A stretch of DNA of 64,000 nucleotides from Phoma sp. XZ068 (lineage: Eukaryota; Ascomycota; Dothideomycetes; Pleosporales; Didymellaceae), in assembly GCA_004835665.1 (NCBI GenBank), contig RBKR01000001.1, positions 310,001 through 374,000 of the forward strand, written 5' to 3'. Shown here in pieces: positions 22,612 to 34,180 of this stretch. Position numbers and translations under genes: made by a program. Under the pieces are notes generated by a model that did not search any database, was not told the DNA's origin, and saw only the letters and a list, made by a program, of their open reading frames with translations. The first letter of the stretch is position 1. Every line of letters begins with the position of its first letter.

Positions 22612-24389
22612 TCACGCTCTTACCCAGCCTTCAGCAAAACTTGCTATGGCTACAATGGTGCCAGTCTGTATTGAGTATAAGTAGTTCTGGAATGGGTCAT
22701 AATGCGGAACTATTGTTCGCTTCTCAGTCAAAAGATTCACATGGCCAACATTTACCAATCATACTGATCGCAATAGGACGCTCTGACAGAGTTGGATCGC
22801 TCATTACCAGATGGTCCAGTGCCCAGCTTTCTGGCCTTGCAGCCTGAATGACACTTCTTTAGCTCGTGGCAAAGACGAGCAAATTTAATATCAAAGTAAA
22901 GATCAATCTGGCATGTAACGACTGCGGCGAGCACATCGCTAAACACCGCCGACTTACCTTGATGGCTTTAATGCGCCAAGATTTCTTACAACGCCATACC
23001 TCTCGTGTGTGCAGTCAGCTAATCCGATCATGTCGCATCTCAGTTCCGCCAGCTAGTGCTTGCGATCTTTGCCAAGCCGACTGCCTTCCAAATAGGAACC
23101 GCGTCCAGCATTTAAGTTTCGCGCGCGACGATCATCAACCGCGGCTCCGGTAACACTTACGTAGCCTCTCTTAGGGCTTTGACTATCCCAGAAGCGCAAT
23201 TGCTGCTTACTGGGTTGAGTAGCTGTCAAATCTATCGTCGAGCCTTGCCGCAAGCTGTGTTGCACCGGGTATCGTGCATAACGGGACAGCGCCGCGGTGC
23301 GGTAACTAACGGGTTTACGCCGTATTTCATTTGGGCAAGAAACTACATATGGACTCTACTACGCCATCGGCGACACAATATATGAGGTCATTGCACAACA
23401 ATGTGGACAAGAGGCCGCATAGCGGTTTGCACCAACTACTCTGCTTCGCAGTTACAATCGAGGGACGGAAAATAACTTGCACTGGGCAGCCATCCATTGC
23501 ATCAGAGCTCCAATCATACGCCTTGACTTGCCTTCATCATGTCCAAAACATGCAATGACGAATCGGCAATCTCGTAGGTGCATAACCCCTTTGGAGGCTT
23601 ATCCTACGTTGGTAAGGTGGAAGGGAGACGCACATAATATTAAGATTAAACTAGCTGCATCTCAGGCTCGTTCTAATTCCTCAATCTTGCCCAGCTTACC
23701 AACTTAGGTTACGGGATGGTAGAGCGACGGTTTAATCCGTGCCGTGGAACGGCTTGCTTTACCCCTCTTGCTACTGCCTTGACGCCAGAAGTCAGCAAGT
23801 GTCAAGCCCATGTGTGTCCGCGTGTAACACGCTTGCGAACTCTCTAATGCAAATCGCCTCGGTATTCGAAATGTTCTAGCTCTCATACGGCCTCCCACGG
23901 CATGCGGCGCCACCGGATAGGAACGAGCTGATAACCCAGCCTATGTTTCAAAGCATCCATGTTGACAACTACAACAACTCAGGGTTCCTTCCACGTCACC
24001 CTGAATTGTGTTGCTTCGATAAGGTCTGCTCCATGACTCCAGGACTATCCTACGTACTGATGCCGGGCGTAGAGAAAGGCGTTCTGCAGTGTGTACCACC
24101 GTGGCCTTTTGCCTGGAATATCAAGTAAAGGCGCTGATTTACCTACCTTGGACCTGGTAAAAGTATCGAGTATGCGGTGGAGATGAAACCTAACATAGTT
24201 GAACCTAACATCTTGAAGACAGGCAATGCAGCTCAATATTTACGCAAGCAGACGCCAGTGCTTTACCCTCTTCTTTTCAAAACTCACCCGCGGTCTCTTC
24301 ATCCCCAGCGCTGATCACCATCCTCGATATTTGGATATTGCCTGACCAACGGAGTCACTCTATCTCATCAAGATCATTACATCCTTACC
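22612..24389. other. 1.8-kb gap with no recognisable gene
   Basis: Short overlapping frames only, none with plausible start, length and composition together. The interior (about 22900-24000) looks compositionally neutral and may be degenerate sequence. I found no terminal repeats or transposase-like stretch. The right end is the promoter of the C2H2 gene. Confidence 0.4.
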
Positions 24390-25251
24390 ATGTCTGGATA
24401 TGGGGTAAGTGTTCTGCCCATATCGCCTCCTTGCAAGATACACGAGTTCATTTGTCTTAAAGTATCCTGAATCATATCAAGAGTCAAGCGAATACTCCGC
24501 ATACGCCACTATATCCCAATACACTGAATCGCAGGTAGCTCAGTTCTTTGCGCAGTACCAATGCTACCCCCCGCAGCCGTATCAGGTAGTCCCAGACTAC
24601 TACATGCAGCCCATCACACAAGCTGTCACCCAGCCCATTACAGACCCCGTCCCTACAAGCGAGAGACTGTATGAGCCGACGTTCGATGAGTCCCTGAGCC
24701 ACAATGAACCTCTCACTCAACGATCGGCACAAGCCAGTCCCTACCAACAATCGCAGAGTCCAACACAGACTCAATTCCAGAGTGAGAGTCCACCGAGGTA
24801 CTGAAATGGAACGCGCGAAACAGGTGCAGAGCACTTGCAAAGGAAATGGCTGACCCCAAACAGGAGCAACAGTCGATCAAAGTACAACCTGACCTTTCTC
24901 ATCTCTCGCCCCTTCCTCCTCGCTGCCTCCTCCACTCACAAACTGACCGCCACTAGGACATGGAAATGCACCGTCCCCAGCTGTACCTCGAGCGCACAAT
25001 TCACCCGACTCGCAGACCTGCAGCGCCATCAAGCCACCGTTCACGGCATGGGCAAGCCGGGATTTCCATGCACAATTACGGGCTGTTCGAGAGCGGGTAG
25101 CAGGGGGTTCACGAGAAGAGACCACCTCATTGAACACCTGAGAAACTATCACAAGGTAGATGTGCCGAAACGAAAGGCTGGGGAGAGGAGTGCGCTTCCG
25201 CTTGGTTGGCCGGAAAGCGGTATGGGAGAGGGAAGTCAGGGGAGTTACTGA
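24390..25251 (+). CDS. Small C2H2 zinc-finger protein
   Basis: Predicted 214 residues from exons 24390-24404, 24463-24797 and 24957-25251. The first exon encodes only MSGYG. The N-terminal half is Tyr/Gln/Pro/Ser-rich and probably disordered (YPESYQESSEYSAYATISQY and later PTQTQFQSESPPR). The C-terminal part carries two C2H2-type fingers: one from WKCTVPSC to HQATVH, one from FPCTITGC to HLRNYH. The latter has a longer Cys-to-His spacer. A short basic tail follows (VPKRKAGER). Single-gene fungal proteins of this kind are usually nuclear and of unknown target. The 159-nt second intron is long for this window, so its boundaries are less certain, but the joined frame encodes an intact first finger. 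Confidence 0.75.
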
Positions 25252-26843
25252 AGTATGGGCTGTGGGTAAGATTGTCTATCTGACCCAGCTCAAGACACAT
25301 CACAGGGGAATACACGAGTACCGAATCTCTTGCACTGTTAGCGAAGCCCTTCAAGCATGATCATCACTCTTCAGCTCTTTGTCTGAAATAAACCACTTGA
25401 AGAGATGATTTTCAGTAGATCATTTCAGCCAACTTCTTCGAACCACAGTTTAGCTGAGCTCACAAACTTGCTCAAGCCACTAAATTCACGAACCAATGTT
25501 TTGATTCACAAAGAGCTGGATTCGACCACAGGAAAGGGAACCACAAAGTGTCCATTCCTTCTCTACATGTACGATTCGCAGAGCCACTCCATGCATGCCT
25601 CGGCTGTACTACAAATCGATACAGCAGTCATGTGATCGACACATGTTCCTGGACAAGTAAAGCCAACATCTCCGGTGTCTAGTACCTCTTCCGGGCCGGC
25701 AATTAGAACAGTAAACGATGCTATTCACGGTCGTCGAATGACATCGCCCGGAACAATACCGAGATCTACCGTGCGCCCGTTCAGATAAGCAGTAGATTCA
25801 GGCATAGCTCTCGGTCCAGATCAGAGTGGATAGCTGAAAGGGAGCTTAAGGCGCAAGATGATCTTCCATTTCGGCAAGTAGGGAGGAGCCCCAGGATATG
25901 GTAAGTTTCGATGGTGGTGGGAAGCGCGGGTCGCCTAAGTAGTAGACTGTGGTAGTGTAATCTGGACCGGTTATGCTAAGTCTGTGGCTGCGATCGACCT
26001 TGGGTTTCTGGTATTGAAAGACACGCAGGCATTATTTTGGTAAATGGTATTTGAATCTGGGTGTAGAACTCCACGGATGGCGGTGGAGAACGGTTTAGTA
26101 GTTTGCTGGTTGGTATTCACCATGTCCAATCAATGACTCAAGTGTAACAATCGTCTGGTTCGTATGGATTATCTGCCGAAGAGAGCCAGCATTCCCGATC
26201 CAGCGAAAAATGAATTTCATATAACTTGAACCACAGCAGTATTGCCAATAGCCCTCTCTGGTCTGTGAATGGGTTGCTTCCAAGGTGCCTTCTAGCGAAG
26301 AGTGAGCTGGTCTTGTTCACCAGCCAATCAAAGCGAGCCAATATCTGCTTTTCTCCATCAGTTGCGTCGCAATAACATCGCACCTTGCACGTAGTCATGC
26401 TGCGCATATTTCTGAAGATAGAACATGTAGTATATGTATAATTTCGACTCGTCAATTTGGAGGTATTGAATATCATGTACGGAGATTTGCTCGTCAAGGT
26501 AGGGGACCATGACGTGTGAGTATTCACTAGCGGCGCTCTTCATGATTTGGATCAGGCATCACAAACCACGGGAAGAGTCCTCCTCAACCACCTGCAACCT
26601 ATCGTTGCTGCTTCTTATATTTTCACTCCCTGTTCATTGCCACCGGCTGTGACTCATGTCGTATAAACCTCACATATATCAATACTCGACTGATCTCCCC
26701 TTGCAATAACTGCACCTACCTTGCCTCCGGTCCCCCGCATTCGAGCCGCCCAACCGCCACCGCACTTAGAGTGCTGTTCGAAGCACACACACCTAGAAAT
26801 ACGTAGCGACTGCCGCTCCGATACCTAGACATATTTATCTACC
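25252..26843. other. 1.6-kb intergenic region with a possible gene remnant
   Basis: Mostly without credible frames. The exception is the minus-strand candidate remnant at 26138-26543. The region from about 26560 onward is CT-rich and is the likely promoter and 5' leader of the IFRD gene. Confidence 0.4.
26138..26543 (-). pseudogene. Possible frameshifted remnant of a small gene
   Basis: An ATG-initiated frame (26543 down to 26358) reads MKSAASEYSHVMVPYLDEQI and continues with protein-like composition. It ends after HDYVQGAMLLRRN. A second frame, shifted by one, then continues with protein-like sequence (RCYCDATDGEKQILARFDWL onward) to a stop at 26138. The only phase-consistent GT..AG pair I found between them would make a 31-nt intron, which is too short. 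A frameshift, a decayed gene or chance are all possible. No family is recognised. Confidence 0.25.
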
Positions 26844-28351
26844 ATGCGCGACCTCCGCAAGCAGGCTCTTGAGAGCCACAAGACCTTGTCGCGCAAAGCG
26901 CGCACAAAGATCGCCTCTGGCGCCTCATCAGCGGCTGCCTCACGCACTGCCTCACGCACTGCTAGCCGCAACGTGAGTCGTGCTCCTTCAGATCACAGCG
27001 ACGACGCCAACGACGGCTATCTTAGCGATGATACCGCTTGGAGGTGAGTTTTGGACCTTTACCACAACTTTTTTGTTGTTTCCCCACATCGCGCTTCACA
27101 GAGTGACATCATCACCCACAACGCGAATGTCGCACTAACCCTTCCTCAGCACCAACTCTGTCGACGAGATCCTCAACGGCGAGGATGTCCACATTACTGA
27201 AGAGCAATGGAAGGCCGAACTCAACGTGCGCATCGAGCAGATTACCAATCTGAAGCGCAGCAGCACCGAAGGTCGCACGGCAAGCTTCAGTGCCTACGCA
27301 CACATTCTCATGGCGCGTTATGCAAACGAAGAGATCGAGCCCCACATCAGGGAACTGCTGCAGTCGATTCTCCGAAGCATTAGGCAAGAGACGACAGCGC
27401 GCGAGGCAAAGATGGCACTGAAAGGTACGATAGGAACCGCACTACTACGTTCTCTGCTAACATACAGTAGCACTTTCTGCAACTATCGTAACCCTCGACT
27501 CAGGTGACGTCTACGACGATGTATCGAGCGAGCTCAAACGAGCGATGCAGTCTGAATCTGTCGAGGTTCAGATCAGCGCGATCCACTGCCTCGGACTGGC
27601 TGCCTTCTTTGGCGGAGCTGGCGAGGAGGAGATCAAGGACATAATGACGTTGTTTCTCGAGATAGTAGAAACAGATGGCGCATCTGTTGACGCTCAGGAC
27701 AACGGCCAAATTGTCACAGCCGCCCTCGAAAACTGGGGTCTGCTTGCAACGGACATTGATGATCTCGAGGAAGACACGGAGGCAGCCATTGAAGCCTTCG
27801 TAGATCAGCTCGAGAGTTCGGATGCCGGTGTACAGATTGCTGCAGGAGAGAATATTGCATTCTTGTACGAGAAGTCATATACAGCTCTAGAGGAAGACGA
27901 GGAGGCTGAGGGCCCGCTTCATAAAGACCACCCAGAGTACGTCAAAGGTGGCGAGAAGCTGGTCAAGCGCTACCAGGTCTACCGCAACGAGGCGAAACTG
28001 CTGCAAACTCTTGACGATTTGGCGACAGTGTCTTCGCGTAGGATATCGAAGAAGGACCGAAAGACTTTGCACTCGTCATTTACAGAGGTCCGTAACTCTG
28101 TCGAACAGCCAACGCGTGGACCCGGATACTCGACAGCAATCGACCAAGATAGCGGACGAGTATACGGCGCCGGCCGAATGAAGATCAGGATCAACCGCAA
28201 TCTTGAGGTCAGAATCGACAAGTGGTGGAAGCTTCTCAGGCTGAATGCTTTGCGGAGAACACTTCAAGGAGGCTTTCCGTACCACTACGAGCAGAACGAG
28301 GTTGTTTCGTCAGCTCTGCCATTCTCCATGGGTCGTGGCAAGACTTGGTGA
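26844..28351 (+). CDS. IFRD-family protein (interferon-related developmental regulator)
   Basis: Predicted 452 residues from exons 26844-27043, 27150-27424 and 27468-28351. The N-terminus is basic and Ser/Ala/Arg-rich with short repeats (SRTASRTASRNVSR) and an acidic patch. The body (about 65-330) is helical with HEAT-like character (RAMQSESVEVQISAIHCLGL, AFVDQLESSDAGVQIAAGEN), matching the IFRD domain. The C-terminal part (SKKDRKTLHSSFTEVRNSVE to KWWKLLRLNALRRTLQGGF) matches the conserved IFRD C-terminal region. Animal and yeast IFRD relatives have been linked to transcription control and to ribosome and translation recycling; the fungal role is not settled. Intron phases restore the conserved TNSVDEIL and VALSATIVTLDSGD segments. 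Confidence 0.88.
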
Positions 28352-28932
28352 TCGACGCTTGCACGGTTTCGACGGGCTGCATCTGTTCTGTTGATTATGC
28401 ATATATACCTGGTTTGAATTGGCGTTTGGACTACCCACGGTTAATGATTACTTGCAAAAAGACGTGTTTACAAGGGTAGAGCAAGTAGTATTCTAATGAG
28501 AATCACATAGATTAGAATCACATGGCACATCACTGCGAGTCCTGCTGCACGGCCTATCAAAGCATGCCCCGCGTTGCCCCTCACCAAGCCGTTGTTGATG
28601 TTTACCAACTTACATGCAACCCTGACTACATATTTATGATGTCTGCCTCTGGCTGCGGAGTTTTTGACATGTGCTTCGACGCGCCCGCTCACCGCCTTCA
28701 TTAGGCCGCCATGGTCGGTCGTACCTGCTGCTGCAAGGCGCTGCGACCTTGGCGGGGCGGGGAGGCTGTACTGCTTCGTAGAACTTTCTGGCAGCTTACC
28801 GGAGCTTTTCTTTGACCAATTCCGCACCACCACCCTTACTTGACAACACGGAAGCTCACTGCTGCATTCACCACTCCTCAATTGTGTGCACTATACCTTC
28901 ACCACCATCTTAACAGCACCACACGAGCAAAC
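28352..28932. promoter_or_regulatory. Intergenic region and promoter of the cyclophilin-40 gene
   Basis: About 580 bp between two co-oriented genes, without a credible frame. A CACCACC- and CT-rich leader just before 28933 is consistent with a fungal 5' UTR. No heat-shock element was confidently identified. Confidence 0.4.
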
Positions 28933-30255
28933 ATGGCTGACAGTAAGCATCGTTCTTCTCTCGACTCACGCGCTCGCTGACATGCTACAGAGCGCACCCG
29001 TTGCTTCTTCGACATTGCCATTGGCGGTGTCAAGGCTGGCCGCATTGCTTTCGAACTCGTATGTCTTCTACTAACCTTCACAGCTCCACACAGCGCTGAC
29101 AGGCATACAGTACAACGACATCGTCCCCAAGACCGCCGAGAACTTCCGCGCACTATGCACCGGCGAGAAGGGCGTCGGCAAGGCTGGCAAGCCTCTCCAC
29201 TACAAGGGCTCCGGCTTCCACCGTGTCATCAAGGGCTTCATGATCCAGGGCGGAGACTTCACAGAAGGCAATGGCACGGGTGGTGAGAGCATCTACGGCG
29301 AGAAGTTCGAGGACGAGAACTTTGAAAAGATCCACGACAGGCCGTTCTTGCTGAGCATGGCAAACGCGGGACCTGGTGAGTTGGCTTTTGCAGAACTTAT
29401 ATGCGACCCTTGCTAACACGACACAGGCACCAACGGCTCGCAGTTCTTCGTCACTACCGTTCCTACACCGCATCTGGACAAGAAGCACGTGGTCTACGGC
29501 GAGGTCATCAACGGCAAGAGCATTGTACGACAGATTGAGAACTTGAAGACCCAAAGCGGTGACAAGCCATTCCACGACGCTACCATTATCGGTAAGAGAT
29601 CAGCGCATAAGTAAGGCTGGATTCACGAGCTGACGTCCTATCAGACTGCGGCGAGCTCACAGGCGACGAGTACGCGAAAGCAACCGAGAAGGCCCCCGAC
29701 GTTACAGGCGACCCATACGAGGACTTCCCCGAGGACCAGAAGCTTGGTGAGGAGGAGTGGGAAGGCGCACAGATTTTGAAGATCGCGACCGAGCTGAAGG
29801 ACATGGGCAATACCGCATTCAAGAAGCAGGATCTGAACCTCGGAATCCAGAAGTACCAGAAGTCGCTCCGCTACCTGCACGAATACCCTGCCCCGCAAGA
29901 CAACGACCCGGCAGAGCTGTGGAAGAGCCTCCAAGCCCTGAAGATCACCGTCTACTCCAACCTTGCTCTTCTTCAGAACAAGACCAGCCAGTACAACGAG
30001 GCTGCCGAGAGCGCAACAAAGGCACTTGACATTGAGGGGATCACAGAGAAAGATCTGGCCAAGGCATACTTCAGGAGGGCGCAGGCAAAGGTTGGCAAGA
30101 AGAACGAGGAGGATTCGCTGGCGGATCTGAACGAGGCCATCAAGTACGCGCCAGGCGACGCAGCAATCGTCAAGGAGCTGGACGTGGTAAAAAAGAAGGT
30201 GCAGGCAAGAAAAGAGAAGGAGAAGAAGGCGTACGCAAACGCGTTCAACTTCTAG
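28933..30255 (+). CDS. cpr6: Cyclophilin-40 type peptidyl-prolyl isomerase (Hsp90 co-chaperone)
   Basis: Predicted 372 residues, matching yeast Cpr6 in length and layout. Exons: 28933-28942 (10 nt), 28991-29058, 29111-29375, 29427-29591, 29645-30255. The N-terminal cyclophilin domain (about 1-175) has active-site hallmarks [41 protein letters not shown] and [12 protein letters not shown], so isomerase activity is expected. A linker leads to a C-terminal TPR domain with a clamp-like first helix ([20 protein letters not shown]) and later [20 protein letters not shown]. The protein ends in a basic helix ([20 protein letters not shown]). TPR cyclophilins dock on the Hsp90 C-terminal MEEVD. Cytosolic. 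Confidence 0.96.
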
Positions 30256-30647
30256 ACATGATGATGAGGGCCGTTGTGTAGAGATAAACGACATATGATG
30301 ATAGCATCCATCAACGAACGATACATGACTCGACCACACACGGTTTCAGCTTCAATTGTACACAACTAAGCCTCATACATCTGCGACGGATACTAATTAT
30401 GTCGCACCGCAGCCACGAAGGATTCAAGATGTCCCGCGGCTCCACTCAAACACGCTCTGCCCATGTCCGTGCCCACAAGGCTGGACGCCTCAACTCCAGC
30501 CTCAAATTTGCGAGTCAAAAGGTTTATAATGTAGGAATACGAATAGACATTTCATAAATCTCTTGGAATTCTTAACAACCACAAACACTCCATATCCAAA
30601 CCCCGCCAAACTCAACGACCACTCCATTACACCCTACAAAGTGCAAA
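30256..30647. other. Short intergenic region
   Basis: About 390 bp from the cyclophilin stop to the start of the Cys-rich gene. It includes the 3' UTR of the former. No coding frame is supported. Confidence 0.4.
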
Positions 30648-31020
30648 ATGACATCTCAATACGCACCCATAGGCCAAAACCTAGATCCTTCTTACCAGCC
30701 CCAACAACGTACTTTACCCCCCCCCCCCCCCGGCAAACACACATCCATCTAACACCCCCAACCCAGCACAAATACAAATGCAACCCTCGCCAAACCCCAA
30801 CATGGCCTGGCACGCTCAAATCGCCGAAACAGACGCCGACGTCAAAAATGAGCGCAACGCGTATTGTGACTGCTGTGGGCCGTGTCGGCCGCCGAGTTGT
30901 AGCTGTGGGAAAGGGTGTATGGGGTGTATGGATTGGTGTGATCGGTGGACGGATTATATGTGTTCGGCGAGGTGGATGGAGTGTTTGTGGTTTGCGAGGT
31001 GTAGGGCGGTGTGTTGGTAG
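30648..31020 (+). CDS. Small Cys/Trp-rich protein with Gln/Pro-rich N-terminus
   Basis: Not recognised as a named family. Exons 30648-30708 and 30767-31020 give 104 residues. The 58-nt intron has a GTACTT donor, a CTAAC branch point and a CAG acceptor, and joins the frame cleanly. The N-terminus (MTSQYAPIGQNLDPSYQPQQ) is Gln/Pro/Tyr-rich and has no signal peptide. The C-terminal half holds 13 Cys and 5 Trp in about 57 residues, with clustered CDCCGPC, CSCGKGCMGCMDWC and spaced MEC, RC and VCW. The pattern suggests metal binding or multiple lipidation (palmitoyl-Cys membrane anchoring), as in other proteins with a Pro/Gln-rich head and Cys-rich tail. Function unknown. Confidence 0.6.
30717..30731 (+). 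repeat. Poly-C homopolymer (15 C) inside the intron of the Cys-rich gene
   Basis: Fifteen consecutive C residues begin six bases after the 5' splice-site GT. Homopolymers of this length are prone to slippage and sequencing error; because it is intronic, length change should not alter the protein. Confidence 0.85.
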
Positions 31021-31238
31021 GCATGGGGAGTGGGGAGGGAAAGGGGGGGTGAGCGGGGAGATGGGGAGGGGAGAGTGGTGTGGTGGTTTGTGGTGGTTTG
31101 TGGTGTTTTATTTACGTGTTTGAAATGTATATACCATGACTATGAGTGTGCTGTGCTGTAATTTGCTTTAGAGATGTGGGTATGAGGTGTTGAGTGTTGA
31201 TCTGGGGTAGTACGTGTAGCGGTCGCTGTGAGTACCTT

Positions 31239-32156
31239 CTATGCGACCCAGCGCTTTGCGAGAGAAGCTCCACCGACTGTGTTCGACGAGCCTGTCCCAG
31301 CAGTGCCCGCTCCACCCTGTGTCTTTCCATTACCAACGGTAGATGTGCTTGATGTAGTTGTGCCCGCTCCTCCCTGTGCCTTGCCATTACCAGCAGTAGT
31401 CGTGCCTGCCGCAGTCGTGCCTGGTGCAGCCGTACCAGCCGTACCAGCCGCAGCCGTGGTGCTTCCAGCCGCAGCACCGCCGACCATCTGGAATGCGATA
31501 ACGCCTCCAAAAGGCCCCGCCCTGTTGCTATTCGCAATCTTCATGAAGCACACATTCTGCTGTCCCGCCGCGGTACCAGAGCACGTAGTACCAGCCGGCA
31601 CCTGTACGGCAACGGGGAAGTCCTTGTTGACGTTTGCCGCACGCTTCACAAGACCGCGAGCCTGCAACGACCAGTATCCCAAGCTGCGGGGGACTTGCCC
31701 GTTGGCTTTGATGTTGCCCTTGTTGCCCGGTACATCTGTTACGACGTTTGCCTGGACGCCCGAGGAGAAAGCACCGGTGCCTGTGGTGTCGATCATGGCA
31801 GAAACCGGGCCGGCGCCATCAGTCGTCACGATATGGAAGGTACCAGTGATCATGCCGCCGTCGGTGACTTGGGGGAGGGTGGTGCCGCTCTGGGCCATGG
31901 TGTCTGCGACCATGGCAACAGTGTTCTTGCCCTGCCCTTGGGTTCTGCCGAGCCCGTCGGATGCGATCTTGGTGCTGCCGAAGACGGTCGTGTCTGGCTC
32001 AGTGATCTTGTTCCTGCCTGCACCGGGGATGATGCCACCTTGGATGCCAATGGCGGTTCCATTACCACCAGCGTCGCCCTGAACTGCAGCGACCTTGCCA
32101 TGGGCGGCGATGAGAGTCGGTGCCACAGAGCTGATCAGGAGAGCGGAGAAACGCAT
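31239..32156 (-). CDS. Egh16-like secreted protein
   Basis: Single exon, 305 residues. The start MRFSALLISSVAPTLIAAHG is a signal peptide. Cleavage after AA would leave a mature N-terminal His (HGKVAAV). The body matches the Egh16/Gas1-type domain (family first seen in Blumeria and Magnaporthe appressoria): GDAGGNGTAIGIQGG, PGAGRNKITEPDTTVFGS, MAQSGTTLPQVTDGG, GTFHIVTTDGAGPVSAMID, VPGNKGNIKANG, and a late Cys pair (TTCSGTAAGQQNVCFMKIAN). The C-terminus is an Ala/Gly/Thr-rich tail with two near-identical segments of the form GNGK(A/T)QGGAGT, then NTVGGASLAKRWVA. Family members are surface or secreted proteins linked to penetration structures in pathogens but also occur in saprotrophs, so lifestyle cannot be deduced. 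A long opposite-strand frame here is a shadow. Confidence 0.9.
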   Translation of the reverse strand: MRFSALLISSVAPTLIAAHGKVAAVQGDAGGNGTAIGIQGGIIPGAGRNKITEPDTTVFGSTKIASDGLGRTQGQGKNTVAMVADTMAQSGTTLPQVTDGGMITGTFHIVTTDGAGPVSAMIDTTGTGAFSSGVQANVVTDVPGNKGNIKANGQVPRSLGYWSLQARGLVKRAANVNKDFPVAVQVPAGTTCSGTAAGQQNVCFMKIANSNRAGPFGGVIAFQMVGGAAAGSTTAAAGTAGTAAPGTTAAGTTTAGNGKAQGGAGTTTSSTSTVGNGKTQGGAGTAGTGSSNTVGGASLAKRWVA

Positions 32157-34180
32157 GTTGGCTAGCTTGGATTGATTGAATGGAGATGTGTGAAAGGAAA
32201 AGTAAGAATTGGGAGTTATGAATAGAAGATATGTTCTAGAAACGAGCCAGCCGCTTCGATTAAGAATTGATGGAGGAGAAAGAAATGTGAAGCTGTGAGC
32301 TGATGGTGATACCTGAACGAGCCTGGCAGGCAATTTATACTGTTCTACTCACAAACCTGAAGCTATACGGCGAAGGCGTAAAGTCTGCTTCGTATCCTCA
32401 CACGGCATAACGGCGACCTCGCCTTCACCAATAGCGGAGTGCTCCGCTCGTGAGTCTCAGGCATGGCACCAAGGCTAGGTAAGGCTTGTCTGGAGACGTG
32501 CCGTTTAAACCGGAGTGGGACAAGGAGAAACAGGTGTGACAAGCTTTGACAAGCTCAGAGGAAGGCGCTTAGTAGGCCTGTTTGGACCAGACTTTGACCT
32601 TGAAAGGACGTTTAGCATGCTGTGGTGGCTGCGGTGGCTGCAATATTCATCCCCTCTCGACATCTGCTGTTCGTCTGAAGTGGCCGCTTCGCGTTGGCAC
32701 ACTCATCGCCCTTACCGTGAAAGCATACAATCCTCGAGTCTAGCATCGACGTGTAGATGTGGGGCTAAGGTGTCAAAACAGTGCCTCGGCGTTCTGAAAC
32801 TTGCCGTCCATCATGAGGACAGTCAGCGTGTGGCAGATTCAAGTTGGGGTCGAGATGGAAGCACGAAGTGGTGATGGGGCTGACAGCGGGTACTGATACA
32901 GGCGAAACGCCCCCTTCGCCGAAGCGCCCGTGCTGCAGAAGGAGTTGAGGCTGAAGAGGATTCTCGATTGGCTGGCTGAACGGGTGTTCCTTCAAGATGG
33001 TTTCATGCGAGCGATGACCCATGCTTTGGAAGGAGGACATCGGTACGGCGTGCGGCAGCGCACGAGGTGCGTGTCGTAATGAAGGCTGATGTCAAAGGCT
33101 TTGTCGAATGCAGTCGTCCGAGGCTGTCGTCCAAGCGGTTTGGGTTCAGCAGCGATGTCTGGACGTGCGAACAAGGATGCGACTGTCCGGTCTGGGACTG
33201 ACAACGTCAAACGGGTACACTGACAGGTGACATGCCTAGCGGCAGCTAGAGCCGGGTAGTTGCGCAATAGACGAGGCAAACCGATTTCGGCAGGGAGGTT
33301 TACACCCAATTCAGGTGTACACGGTTGATCGAGATTCAATCGGCTTCAGCCACAGTGTTTGAAGGTTGTCTATGCATTAAAGGAGTGTGGGAGTATCTTC
33401 AGCGGTATTGGTTCGAAAAAGGCGCGGACATGGTCGAGGCTCGGAGGTTGTCAGAACAGTAGCTTAATCGAACAGTCTGCAAGAGCGCTCTGTCGCAGTT
33501 CCTCGACAAAATGCATCATGCCGTGTCGACTTGGCTGGAGGTGGGGGATGAATACGAACTTAGGGCATGTGATGGTCGGAATTTTGGCTCCCAACGGCTG
33601 CCGCTGAGCAGCGCAAACGGGTGCGGAACGCGTCATTAGACTGGTCGAAACGAGCAAGGCTGGTGTTGTGTGCCTGGGCTTGGTGGGATCGACGCAGATA
33701 GAGGGGGCGACGTCATTGGGCCAAAACGGCACGTGGACGCGACTGCGACTGAACCAGGAGACAGCTTGAGCCAGCCCAACACTTTGCTTCTGTCCACAGG
33801 CGCAGCAGACGATAAGCTTGAGAAGATCCATTCGTACACCAGGCTGCCCGTCGAGTGGTTTTGTTTGCAAGCGCCCGCATAGCCAACTTCCCAGCGTCGA
33901 CTCGGTCGCCAGGGTCCAGCTCGAGTCCGCTCCTGCAGCATCCTTGGAAGCGCATCGGCCTTTGAGAATAATTCGACCGCAGCGGCGGCAGTGACGGCAT
34001 TGGGTGCGCCGCATAGCAACCTCACAGCGCACGCACTTTTGAGACACAGTGACCCAGCTTCCCGCCCAACCTGTCCCGACTCTGCTGCGTCGCCTCGACA
34101 TCCGCGCACCACCGCACCCCGTAGCAGCACACAGCAGCACCAGCGCAGCACCAGCGCAGCACCAGCGCAGCACCGACATC
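32157..34180. other. 2-kb intergenic region between divergent genes
   Basis: Contains the promoter of the Egh16-like gene (left) and of the Pro/Ser-rich hypothetical gene (right). Plus and minus frames are short or lack support; the long minus-strand frame spanning 33451-34749 is partly a shadow of the next gene. No RNA gene was recognised. Confidence 0.4.
34141..34173 (+). repeat. 11-bp tandem repeat in the 5' leader of the Pro/Ser-rich gene
   Basis: The unit cagcgcagcac occurs three times in a row, preceded by related CAGCAC phrases, ending 8 bases before the chosen ATG. It could shorten or extend the 5' UTR between strains. Confidence 0.8.

Noticed and set aside
31228..32082. 284-residue plus-strand frame opposite the Egh16-like gene
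   Set aside because: The minus strand has signal peptide and clear family motifs; the plus frame is Pro/Ala/Val-rich shadow.
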